From contig JAPOTE010000122.1 in NCBI GenBank assembly GCA_026709335.1, positions 1 through 64,000 of the forward strand: 64,000 nt of DNA. The letters are read 5' to 3'. Shown here piece by piece: positions 43,749-54,265 of the stretch. Within the stretch, counting starts at the first letter, position 1, and each line of letters opens with the position of its first letter. Origin of the DNA: Bacteroidota bacterium (GTDB taxonomy: Bacteria; Bacteroidota; Rhodothermia; Rhodothermales; Bin80). Made by a program: the position numbers and the translations under genes. The notes beneath the pieces are model-generated. The model was not told where the DNA came from. It saw nothing but the letters and a program-made list of their open reading frames with translations, and did no database searches.

Positions 43749-44834
43749 ATGAAATTAATTTCTCCTGCTTGTTTGAGATCCGCGGCGTTATCTTTTCTAT
43801 TTCTTCTCTTTGTAGCTTGTGGAGAGAGAGAGTCGGCAATGCTTACCCGATTTGAAAACTCTCCGACGGTTGACAGCTTGTTAACTGTTGCTCCACACTT
43901 TATTGTTAACACTGATATAGAAGCTGAAGAATGGGTTGCTAATGCTGCACTGGGATTAGTAAAGGATTCTTTGATTCTCGGACGCCCTAATGGTATCATT
44001 GCTATTGCAGACAGCTTTTATATCTCAGATAGCCAAGCTACTGGCATTTTCGTGGTGGACCGCAACGGGCATCTTGTGCGGAAAATTGGTAAGCGTGGAA
44101 AAGGTCCAGGAGAATTCTTAAGTTTGAGGGGGCTTGAATACAATGGAACTCATGTATTTGTAAAAGATAGAGGGCGTGTCCAAATTTTCAAAGAAAGTAT
44201 GGATTATGCAAGTTCCTTTTCTGTTTCTGGCATGGGAACTCTAGGAGTTTCACCTGGATATATGCTTTTGGAATGCCCCGAAGTTAACAAATGGATCATT
44301 TGTGCTCGTAGCACTGTCCCTCCTTTTCATTGGTTTGAATTCAAACAATTACTTCCTGTTTTGGACCTTCCTGACCGTACCGGGGAAAACAGTTACATTG
44401 TATCCATTTCTCCCGAAGGAAATCGCGTTGCAGTAGGATACAAAGGCCTTCCTTATATATTTGTTTATGACGATCAGTTTACACACTTAAAGACAATCCG
44501 GTTTGAGGGAAAAGATGTTCGTGATTGGACGCCTACTGGCATTCCTGGTGGAGCACCTCCAGAAGTCCTTAATCCTGGGACGTTCAGCTTCATTGAATGG
44601 GTTGAATTTATAGATTCTCGTTACTTGATTGCAAGCGTACACAGAACAGACAACTACATTATCGATGTGTCTGAAAATGAGCATCAACTCGTTAGAAAAT
44701 TTGTTCTGCGCCCCACCAATAATCCAGAAGAACGCAAAAATATCCCTGCTAGAGATTTTCTATTTCATAGAGATCGTTTATACGTTGCTTCACCATGGGC
44801 AGAATATGTATATGGCTATAGTTTTGACTTATGA
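43749..44834 (+). CDS. Six-bladed beta-propeller lipoprotein
   Basis: 361 residues. The signal peptide ends in LFVACGE (lipobox Cys about 25), so it is lipid-anchored. Blade-like repeats include SFYISDSQATGIFVVDRNGHLVRKIGKRGKGPGEF (about 95-128), a 6-bladed propeller signature close to NHL/BF3164-type domains, then TGENSYIVSISPEGNRVAVGY and SRYLIASVHRTDNYIIDVS. Function unknown; such proteins in Bacteroides often lie beside small secreted peptides, as here. Last of the four-gene run. The region after it is mobile-element debris. Confidence 0.82.
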   Translation: MKLISPACLRSAALSFLFLLFVACGERESAMLTRFENSPTVDSLLTVAPHFIVNTDIEAEEWVANAALGLVKDSLILGRPNGIIAIADSFYISDSQATGIFVVDRNGHLVRKIGKRGKGPGEFLSLRGLEYNGTHVFVKDRGRVQIFKESMDYASSFSVSGMGTLGVSPGYMLLECPEVNKWIICARSTVPPFHWFEFKQLLPVLDLPDRTGENSYIVSISPEGNRVAVGYKGLPYIFVYDDQFTHLKTIRFEGKDVRDWTPTGIPGGAPPEVLNPGTFSFIEWVEFIDSRYLIASVHRTDNYIIDVSENEHQLVRKFVLRPTNNPEERKNIPARDFLFHRDRLYVASPWAEYVYGYSFDL

Positions 44835-44839
44835 TCTTC

Positions 44840-44883
44840 TTGCAAAACCTCTTCATTGAAAAGTAAATATCGCTCTGAGAGTA
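44840..44883. repeat. About 43-bp dispersed repeat, copy B (matches 1291-1333)
   Basis: TTGCAAAACC, then ATTGA, TAAATAT and CTCTGAGAGTA, aligned with the copy at 1291. It lies 6 bases after the propeller gene and about 300 before the 3' end of a broken transposase gene, so it may be that element's right end. The 270 bases from here to 45154 hold no other recognisable feature. Confidence 0.45.
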
Positions 44884-45154
44884 GTTGGGGGTATATTTTT
44901 ATGGGATTTGTGTAGCAAAATCTACATAGAGTTCGTCCGAAAAGTACGACTTTTCTGATTCCTCGGGTCACTTTGGGGATCGACTGTTGGACTGAGTCTG
45001 GATTGAGGGTACATAATGTGCGATTACATGATCGTTTTTGGGGGCAAACGGAGGAATTGATCTCTACACGATCACGAATTTGGGAAGTCCGGACATATCT
45101 CCCCCGTTCAGTTCAGGTGACTTCTTCAAAAAGATCCCACATCCTATGGTTTTA

Positions 45155-46277
45155 CTACGCCGCACGTCGTTTGCGTTCGCGCTCCTGCGCCCGAATGATC
45201 GCTCTCAGTCGGTGGAGATTTGCTCCCAGTACCGAGAGTGCAACGGCCCGTGCAAATGCTTCCTGACTCACCTCTCGCACCACATCCATCCTCCGATGAT
45301 TGAGATTGTTCATGCAGGACTCCACTGCCGAATGCCCTGTACGAGCTTCTTTGTATGCCGGCATGTTCTGACGCGCACACTCCGCCTTGTCGAGATATCC
45401 CTTCTTTGACATGCCGGTGACCTCTAACAAATGATCTAGCTCCTGTCGCACTTCGGGGCTGTAAAAGGACAGATCAAACGAACAGGTGAACTTGAATTCC
45501 GGGAACTGCGCCTGCACCTGTTTCATCATCTCGACCGCAATGTCTTTATCGGTCCATAGAACCCCATGCCCCAGGACAAATTGATACTCATCCTCTACCA
45601 CGGCAACCGGAACCCCCAACTCCTGCAGGATCCCTGCCTTGCCTTATACAATCCAGCGCGTGAAGGACTTAAAAATGGAAAAGATTTTCTCTTGATGGGA
45701 AATCTGTTCTCTGTGAAGAATGCGACGAACGATTTGATCTGAAAAGAGCTCTCCATAGTCGAGATACAACGAAATCTCGTGCGTGGCGGTGCGGAGCTAT
45801 TCAAGCAGATCGGCATCTGTTTCCAAACTTTTCTGCGCGCCTTGCCTTGCCGCGATCTCCGCTTGCATCTGTTCCATCCAGCCCAGGATTCGAACGGCTT
45901 TCTTACGGATCTTCTCGCAACGATCCAGATACCGGTGAACTCGCAGCTTCTTGTACTTTTTCCAGCCTTTCCTCGCTCGCTGAAACGCCCGATACACCTT
46001 TTGGGATACACTCGCATGTTGACGCCAGCCTGCATACGCGGATCAAACAGCGCGTGGAATCCCACAGCAGGTTCAAATCTGTGGGATAGTGCACATCGGT
46101 TTTAACCACCTTTGAGTCGCTCCGACACTTCAGTGTTCCTTGCGTTTTCCCAACCATCCTGTGGCCGAGCTTCACAATCAACACTAATCTATCTTGGCTT
46201 TCATGGAAATACTCTAACATAGCTGGAAGAGTATCCGCGACACCATGATCATCAGTTGGTTTGACCAAAAAAGTCAC
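45155..46277 (-). pseudogene. DDE transposase C-terminal part (ISNCY-like), frameshifted and interrupted
   Basis: Read on the minus strand, the parts in order are VKLGHRMVGKTQG...VVKTDVHYPTDLNLLWDSTR (about 46230-46050), KKYKKLRVHRYLDRCEKIRKKA (about 45970) and EKIFSIFKSFTRWI-stop-GKAGILQELGV (about 45700-45620). The last is PVAVVEDEYQFVLGH ... GHSAVESCMNNL ... LGANLHRLRAIIR, to the stop at 45155. This order matches transposases annotated as ISNCY (the DVHYPTD and HSAVE motifs are diagnostic). At least one frameshift and two stops break it, so it is dead. The N-terminal third is missing here; a possible N-terminal piece lies at 47239. Confidence 0.85.
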
Positions 46278-46592
46278 ATGCAGAAAAAAACAGTAATGCC
46301 AACACTACTAGGTGCATACATAATCCATTCTAAATACCTCATTGCAATCGCTTTAATCTGTTCTGAAGCAGTGTTTTATGTTGTCGGATATGGCTTGAAG
46401 CTTGTGTCAACATGATATGATTTATTGGATCAAATTCCTGAAGTGTCATCTGCGCGGAGGAAATTCAGCACAAGTTTCTTCTAGCGAATAATGTGATCCA
46501 AAACACGCCAAAAAAACTTTCTTGCTTTTCAATGACAGATATCCTTGCAGATAGGATAAAATTTCTTTCACAAAAGACGCCTCATCCTTGCC
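46278..46592. other. Spacer without recognisable genes
   Basis: 315 AT-rich bases between the transposase remnant and the propeller fragment. I found no repeat end, hairpin or gene here. Confidence 0.35.
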
Positions 46593-46940
46593 CTAAGAAG
46601 ATCTGTTCATTGAAGAAATAACCACAGTGGCATCACGGGTTATCTGATATATTCGATCATTCGTGATAAATGATGGTCTATAATCTGGAATTCTAAAAGA
46701 ATATTTGTACTCAGCCGAACCAGCTTCATATATGTCAACAATCAAATCTTCTGAATCACCGCGAGACTGAAGAAACAATTCGTCTCCCACGATGCTTGTT
46801 ATACCATTCACATGATCCCCTTCAACTCTATAGCTCTCGATTCCATTCATTACAAATGGTTCAATTCGGGGCTCTTCAAATCTGTCAAAGGTCATTGTCT
46901 TTTTTGCCCGAACGAGACTACCATTCACATCATATACCAT
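46593..46940 (-). pseudogene. C-terminal fragment of a beta-propeller protein
   Basis: 115 residues with no signal peptide. The strand pattern (GIESYRVEGDHVNGITSIVGDELFLQSRG, YKYSFRIPDYRPSFITNDRIYQITRDATVVISS) resembles the last two blades of six-bladed propeller lipoproteins such as those at 43749 and 35832. It begins immediately after the third copy of the conserved block. The frame starts at an ATG, but the missing lipoprotein signal and earlier blades argue for a truncated gene. Whether it is expressed is unknown. Confidence 0.5.
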
Positions 46941-46965
46941 AATTACAGGAAAGCGAAATGGAATA

Positions 46966-47064
46966 CTTCACTAGTCTGTTGATGTGCGGGCAATATTCGT
47001 GCCATGCCCTGTCCAGCAGGTTGGTCAATAGCTCTGAGGTCAGGATTTTTGACTGTTTGCAGGA
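46966..47064 (-). repeat. Conserved 67-95 bp block, copy 3
   Basis: On the minus strand it reads CCTGCAAACAGTC, then a 13-base variable part, then the NLLDRAWHEYCPH-coding core, aligned with 42664-42758. Most core differences are silent or conservative in that frame. It directly precedes the propeller fragment, as copy 2 precedes the peptide operon. The 170 bases from 47065 to 47238 show nothing further. Confidence 0.6.
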
Positions 47065-47238
47065 TCCATCAATCCAAGATGGATAGATCGGAAGTTACCC
47101 CCATTCTTCTGAATTTTGGGGTATTTCGGTAGGGTTTTAACCCATTTAACACTCAATGCTATGCGTATTCCAATAGATTTTCCCACTTATGCACTTGAGT
47201 AAGAGATAAATATCATCAACCTTTTAGCGCACGGGAAT

Positions 47239-47382
47239 TCAGGCTAACAAGGCGATGAATGCTTTCCGGGTCCGGTCATCGAGAAGGACAGCGCGGAAGC
47301 CTTCCAGGCTGTTTGGATGTAGGTCAATCTCCGCAAGCGGCATCCGATCAATGGAGACTTGGAAATCATAGATTTTTCTCAT
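47239..47382 (-). pseudogene. N-terminal fragment of an ISNCY-like transposase
   Basis: 47 codons, MRKIYDFQVSIDRMPLAEID then a helical tail, ending at a TGA. The pattern M-R-K-x-(Y/F)-x-x-Q-(V/L)...I.(I/L).L fits the start of the transposase family whose C-terminal half lies at 45155-46277. The central catalytic part is absent. The intervening kilobase holds a propeller fragment and a conserved block, so either the element was split by insertion or two separate decayed copies remain. Confidence 0.45.
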
Positions 47383-47706
47383 AGGAATCAGATAATTCAG
47401 TGGCGAACAGGAACGAACTCAGACCGAAGATGCAAGGGATCAAAGAGGGAACTCAGGGTTTGAAAACAGACAATCGCCGTTTCCTGCACCTTAAACGCAC
47501 AAATCGCAAAAACACCGCAAAAACTCATCCTCAATTTAGTCTGAACCAGAGCCGAAAAACCCGCTCAGAGTGGGCTCTGGAAGACTTTTTTAAGGATCAT
47601 TGAATTCTCGGACAGGCTCTATATAACTCCCGAAAATAGAATTATTGATCTGATGAGATACCCCACTGCAATTGTTTATCTGCCTTTGTACCAATGTTTC
47701 TTTAAC
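47383..47706. other. Spacer without a convincing gene
   Basis: 324 bases. A plus-strand frame of 67 codons (47400-47603) opens at GTG and is Lys/Arg/Asn-rich, with no recognisable content; I do not call it. This may be the 5' flank of the transposase fragment. Confidence 0.3.
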
Positions 47707-47744
47707 GGGGAGTAGATCTGATACAAATATCAGATCTACTCCCC
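47707..47744. terminator. Perfect 17-bp inverted repeat hairpin
   Basis: GGGGAGTAGATCTGATA (47707-47723) pairs perfectly with TATCAGATCTACTCCCC (47728-47744) around CAAA. It lies 3 bases past the stop of the glycosyltransferase gene on the minus strand, so it is probably that operon's terminator or 3' stabilising hairpin. No long T-run follows on either side. Confidence 0.65.
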
Positions 47745-47747
47745 TGC

Positions 47748-48683
47748 CTATACGGTCTCGGTAATTTCGTATGGCTGGTTATCTTTCATACGTTCGCGCA
47801 ACATTAGATCACCTAGGAATCCGGTGCACATGAATTGAACTCCAACCATTATCAGCAAAGCTCCCAACAACAGAGATGGTCGATCTCCGACCGGATTGTC
47901 GTAAAAAATTTTGTCAATCGTAATCCAAAGACTGATTAGAAAACCGCCCAAAAAAGCCAAGAGTCCCATAGATCCGAAAAAGTGCATCGGCCTCGCACCA
48001 AAACGGATCAGGAAGATCACGGTCATCAAATCCAGACAGCCCCGGATATAGCGCTCTAGCCCGAACTTGGATCGGCCATACTGACGAACTCGATGATTCA
48101 CCTGGCACTCTCCAATTCGGGTGAACCCTTCCCACTTGGCCAGCAAAGGAATATAGCGATGCATTTCCCCATAAATCTTGATCGACTTGACCACTTCCAG
48201 TCGATAGGCTTTCAGGCCGCAATTGAAGTCATGCAATGCAATACCTGACACGATCCGGGTGACTAGATTGAAAAATCGACTGGGTAGGGTTTTGGTCCAT
48301 GGATCTTTCCGAGCCCTTTTCCAGCCACTTACAAGATCCAGCCCCTCTTCTACTTTCTTCACAAGAAGTGGAATCTCGCTCGGATCATCCTGCAGGTCCG
48401 CATCCATGGTAATCACAACGCGAGCCTGAACCCGATCAAATCCCGCTGCGAGCGCCGCACTCTTGCCATAATTACGACGAAATCGAATTGCATGAAACCG
48501 CGAATCGTCTCCACATTGACGAAGGATTTCCGCCCAAGAATCGTCCTGTGAACCATCATCAACCCACCAGACCTCAAAAGTAAGGCCCGTTTTCTCGCAT
48601 CGATCCCGGATCTCACTCGAGAGCGTAGCAATGGATGCAGCTTCCTCAAAAACAGGGATAACAATGCCGACGTCCGGTAGCAT
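47748..48683 (-). CDS. Family 2 glycosyltransferase, dolichol-phosphate-mannose-synthase-like
   Basis: 311 residues. The GT-A domain has VIPVFEEAASI (residues 7-17), the metal-binding DADLQDDPSEIP (about 94-105) and FNCGLKAYR (about 160). Two C-terminal membrane helices (about 230-255 and 270-295) place it in the inner membrane. This is the GtrB/DPM1-like class that transfers a sugar from a nucleotide to undecaprenyl phosphate. It lies 5 bases after gyrB on the same strand, with a strong hairpin just after its end. Confidence 0.93.
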   Translation of the reverse strand: MLPDVGIVIPVFEEAASIATLSSEIRDRCEKTGLTFEVWWVDDGSQDDSWAEILRQCGDDSRFHAIRFRRNYGKSAALAAGFDRVQARVVITMDADLQDDPSEIPLLVKKVEEGLDLVSGWKRARKDPWTKTLPSRFFNLVTRIVSGIALHDFNCGLKAYRLEVVKSIKIYGEMHRYIPLLAKWEGFTRIGECQVNHRVRQYGRSKFGLERYIRGCLDLMTVIFLIRFGARPMHFFGSMGLLAFLGGFLISLWITIDKIFYDNPVGDRPSLLLGALLIMVGVQFMCTGFLGDLMLRERMKDNQPYEITETV

Positions 48684-48688
48684 CGGCG

Positions 48689-50632
<1,944 letters not shown>

Positions 50633-50888
50633 TCAACAAGTATGATTTAGCATAAGAGAAGCCGCACGAACTACTTGCGTCGAAAAGGGCAGGCACACTC
50701 TCGCGATGGGTTTTGCATCCCTGTTGAAGCACCAGTTTTTCTATGAAAACCGCTAATGGGATGCTTGGTGTTCTCGCAATTCCAAGGCATTTGTGCCTGA
50801 AACCTATGATCTTCTTCTCATCTATTTCGGAATGATGAATTAACCAATCATCCCCGAATTGGTTCCGTACACAATGATTGCAGATGCT

Positions 50889-52226
50889 TCAACGCTGGCT
50901 ACGCCGAGACATTAACTGCAACCCTTTGTGTGGGGCCAAAAGGCGTTCAAGTTCATCTGACCGATCACTCGTAATTCGATAATGAACCTTCAGGGCATCT
51001 TCCTGGGTAAATGTCCCATTCCTGCTTGCCTGAACCAGTTCCTGATCCAAAATCACTCCCATGCTCTGAATCCCTGCGAGTGTTCGCCCGTCTGTAATCG
51101 GGACCAGAACAGAGCCTTCAATCTGCGCTCCCTGAACCATTTCTTCCAGTCGACGCGTCAGGGCCTCCAAACCTATTCCCCGTAATGCAGCAATCTGAAC
51201 TGACTCAGGATATTCTCGCTTCAGTGCTGACAGAGTTTCCTCTGGCGCTTCAAGGGCATCTACCTTGTTTAGGACCAGCAGCGTCGGGATATCTAATGCA
51301 CCGATTTCCTGAAGCGTCTGGCGAACCACTATCATCTGATTTTCAAAATGCGGATGCGCAGCACTCACCACATGCAACAATACATCGCTTTGGCGAACCT
51401 CATCCAGCGTACTCTTGAAACTTTCAATCAGCTTATGTGGCAATTTTCGAATAAATCCGACCGTATCCGAGAGGAGTACTGTAGTCGATGAGGAGAGCGT
51501 CCATTTGCGTGTAGTTGAGTCCAGTGTTGCAAATAATCGATCTTCTGCCAGCACTCCCCCTTGTGCTAGGGCGTTCAAGAGTGTCGATTTTCCTGCATTG
51601 GTATACCCAACCAGCGCTACTCTGCAAAATTTTGCCCTACCTCGTCTTTGTGTTGTACGCTGCTGATCTATGCGTTTCAAACGCTCTCGTAACGTAGCCA
51701 TGCGCTGGCCGATGAGTCTCCGGTCTGTCTCGATCTGAGTCTCACCGGGCCCTCGAGTGCCGATGCCTCCCTGTTGCCTCGAAAGATGTGTCCACTGCCT
51801 GGTTAGACGTGTGCGGAGATAGTCGAGTTGTGCAAGCTCTACCTGGGTTTTTGCAACTGCTGTTTGGGCTCGCTTGGCAAAAATATCCAGAATCAACTGT
51901 GGTCGGTCAATGAGTTTGCAACCGATAGATCGCTCAAGGTTTCGGATCTGATTCGGGCTCAATTCATCATCAAACAACACCGTACTGATCTTTTCTTTCT
52001 GTACGATTTCTGCAATCTCCTCGACTTTTCCCGATCCGATATATGTTGCCGGATTGGGCTTCTGCAACACTTGGGTGATTTGACCCGACACGAATGCACC
52101 TGCGGTCTCTGCCAATTGGGCCAACTCGTCAAGGGAATCCGGCCCATTTCCTTTCGCATGCACTGCGGCTACGAGCAAAACTTTTTCCTTGTCCGGCTCT
52201 CCGGTAATATGCAGTTTTCGACCCAT
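50889..52226 (-). CDS. hflX: GTPase HflX
   Basis: 445 residues from MGRKLHITGE (ATG at 52226); the frame is open 27 codons further but those lie in the preceding gene. The HflX N-terminal domain (QITQVLQKPNPATYIGSGKVEEI, then the FDDELSPNQIRNLE helix) is followed by GGIGTRGPGETQIETDRR and the G domain with GYTNAGKSTLLNAL, DTVGFIRKLPH and NKVD. It splits stalled ribosomes under stress. It overlaps no gene but starts 2 bases after the BatA-like stop, so they are one transcript. Confidence 0.96.
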   Translation of the reverse strand: MGRKLHITGEPDKEKVLLVAAVHAKGNGPDSLDELAQLAETAGAFVSGQITQVLQKPNPATYIGSGKVEEIAEIVQKEKISTVLFDDELSPNQIRNLERSIGCKLIDRPQLILDIFAKRAQTAVAKTQVELAQLDYLRTRLTRQWTHLSRQQGGIGTRGPGETQIETDRRLIGQRMATLRERLKRIDQQRTTQRRGRAKFCRVALVGYTNAGKSTLLNALAQGGVLAEDRLFATLDSTTRKWTLSSSTTVLLSDTVGFIRKLPHKLIESFKSTLDEVRQSDVLLHVVSAAHPHFENQMIVVRQTLQEIGALDIPTLLVLNKVDALEAPEETLSALKREYPESVQIAALRGIGLEALTRRLEEMVQGAQIEGSVLVPITDGRTLAGIQSMGVILDQELVQASRNGTFTQEDALKVHYRITSDRSDELERLLAPHKGLQLMSRRSQR

Positions 52227-52228
52227 AT

Positions 52229-54265
52229 CTAAGGGTTTTTCCAGCGTGCTGCCAGAATCATTTCGGTTGCTAACAAAAGAAGTCCCAGTACAAGAAAATG
52301 TCGCCATAACTCCAGCCCTGTTCTTGCTTCCCTGATTGCGGACGGAATCTCTTCTCCGGAATTCGCTTGAAGAATCGTTACCGGAGCTTCCAGATCTTCC
52401 GCCAGTCGATCTCGTGCTTCGACCGGCTCAGCATAGGATAAACTGGATTCGTCAGGATCCAGGCCAACGGAAACGAGCCGGACAGAAAGGTTGTCGGCCA
52501 GTATCCTCGCAATTCCCGGCGAATTAGACTCAAACTCGATCAAACTCGCTCCAAAGACCTGACGATGAGAGGGAATCTCTTTGGTACCATCCGGCATCTC
52601 CAATGTAATCTGCCCCTGCGTTGAAGGGATTCGAATAGTAGCCTTACGCCCGGCCAATACCTGCTCACCTTGGACCGACCCTGCAGCAGAAAGATACTGA
52701 GCGGCCCGATACATCAATGGAACAAACAGGCCTCGAACAGGCAAATCACTCCATGACACCTGAGGTGCTACGGCGAGAAAGAGAACCCGACCCTGATCAA
52801 ATTGAATATCCTGCAATAGCGGGGTTCCTCCTAAAAGGGTTATCAAAGTCTGTTCAGCACGGATTCCCGGCTCATATCGTGCAGTACGGTAGACACGGAC
52901 AGACTCCAGGCGTTGCTCCCGTTCCGTAACTGTGAACACCCCTTCAAAAAGGGGATGCTCAAAGTCTGCGGACACGATTGATGTCTCTGATTCCTGTAGA
53001 GCAACACGACCTGCCTCGTATGTGGTAAGGAGAGTGTTCACCGGGTTCAGATCTAGGCCAGGAAAAATCAATAACCCACCACCATTCTGAACATACTGCT
53101 TCAGTTTCACCACTTCACCGCTGGTGAGTTCGTTCAGTCCAACCAGAAAAATTGCGGAATACTGACTGAACGGCGTAGCCGCCAACTCACGCTGATCGAT
53201 TATGGTTGTGCTCAAACTACTGGATTCACCCCCAAGAGAAAGAGCCAATTCTACATGGCTAGTTTGCGCAGAACTCCCATGTACCAGCAGAATATCCTGA
53301 CGCTCAGGAACATTGAATGAAAAATGCCTTTGATTGTCCTCCATGAACCCATCATCTTCAATCATCACATAGCCTGAGATCCATCCATTTGTTTCTGGTA
53401 CTCCCTGAAGCCGGACTCGAACCGGTACACCAGAAGGCAGCGCAACACTTGTCTGCGCCACTCGCATGCCTTCCAAATATAAACTCACCACATAGTCATC
53501 GATTGAAGTGCCTCCGTGATTGAGGATGGTTGCCTCAATCGTAGCCGGTGAGCCCGGATCAATAATTCGGCTACTCACCTGCACCTTGGTAATTCCTACA
53601 TTCGACCTGGTTTCCGCTTTACCCACAGGAATCAGCATGACATGTACATTTTCTTCCAATGATGTCTGGATAGAATCTGTCAATGTTGCCTCCTGAAGAT
53701 CCCCTACATAATAGACAGCTTTGTTGAAATGTGTCCCTTCACGGGTAAGAAGAGCGGCTGCCTGGCGGATGGTTGAAGCAGCGGATTGGGTTGTATAACT
53801 CGGACTTAGGTCTTCCAGAATATTTACTGATTCTAGATATTGAGCGTTTTCGCGCATCATGAATACTTCATCTGCTGCATCCATCGATTCTGTGATAGAT
53901 TTTACAATTGCTTTTGCCTGAGCAAAACGCGTACCTTCGGCATCCCTCTGCATCATGGACAATGTAGCATCCAATACCAGAACTACGGAAACGTTAGCGC
54001 TCCCCAAAAACTGTGAGCCAGAGGTTCCAACCAAGGTTGGGCGGGCAAAAACAAAAACCAGAGCACACAGTGCTAAAGTTCTCAGAATCAGAAGCAGCCA
54101 GTTTCGAATACGCACCCGCTGCACTGTAGTTTGCTGCAGGGAGTGCAAAAGAGCCAACGAGCTGTAGTCCAATTTCTTTGGCCGGCGAAAGTTGAACAGA
54201 TGCACGAGTAGGGGGAGAGCCGCAGCAGCCAATCCTATCAAAACGAGAGGGTTCACAAAAATCAT
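52229..54265 (-). CDS. BatA-like membrane protein with vWA-type and class I amidotransferase-like domains
   Basis: 678 residues. The BatA N-terminal region has two membrane helices (residues 5-25 and 58-78) around FNFRRPKKLDYSSLALL. A von Willebrand A-like domain (VVLVLDATLSMMQRDAEGTRF, with D-x-T-x-S replacing D-x-S-x-S at the metal site) follows. A C-terminal glutamine-amidotransferase-like part has LKQYVQNGGGLLIFPG (about 390), and a final membrane helix lies at 655-675. Proteins of this type are often found with MoxR and DUF58 genes; here moxR is 32 kb away. The role is presumed to be aerotolerance or membrane complex assembly, not shown. Confidence 0.9.
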   Translation of the reverse strand: MIFVNPLVLIGLAAAALPLLVHLFNFRRPKKLDYSSLALLHSLQQTTVQRVRIRNWLLLILRTLALCALVFVFARPTLVGTSGSQFLGSANVSVVLVLDATLSMMQRDAEGTRFAQAKAIVKSITESMDAADEVFMMRENAQYLESVNILEDLSPSYTTQSAASTIRQAAALLTREGTHFNKAVYYVGDLQEATLTDSIQTSLEENVHVMLIPVGKAETRSNVGITKVQVSSRIIDPGSPATIEATILNHGGTSIDDYVVSLYLEGMRVAQTSVALPSGVPVRVRLQGVPETNGWISGYVMIEDDGFMEDNQRHFSFNVPERQDILLVHGSSAQTSHVELALSLGGESSSLSTTIIDQRELAATPFSQYSAIFLVGLNELTSGEVVKLKQYVQNGGGLLIFPGLDLNPVNTLLTTYEAGRVALQESETSIVSADFEHPLFEGVFTVTEREQRLESVRVYRTARYEPGIRAEQTLITLLGGTPLLQDIQFDQGRVLFLAVAPQVSWSDLPVRGLFVPLMYRAAQYLSAAGSVQGEQVLAGRKATIRIPSTQGQITLEMPDGTKEIPSHRQVFGASLIEFESNSPGIARILADNLSVRLVSVGLDPDESSLSYAEPVEARDRLAEDLEAPVTILQANSGEEIPSAIREARTGLELWRHFLVLGLLLLATEMILAARWKNP

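Noticed and set aside
47400-47603. A 67-codon GTG-start frame rich in Lys/Arg/Asn
   Set aside because: No resemblance to any family, and it lies in mobile-element debris.
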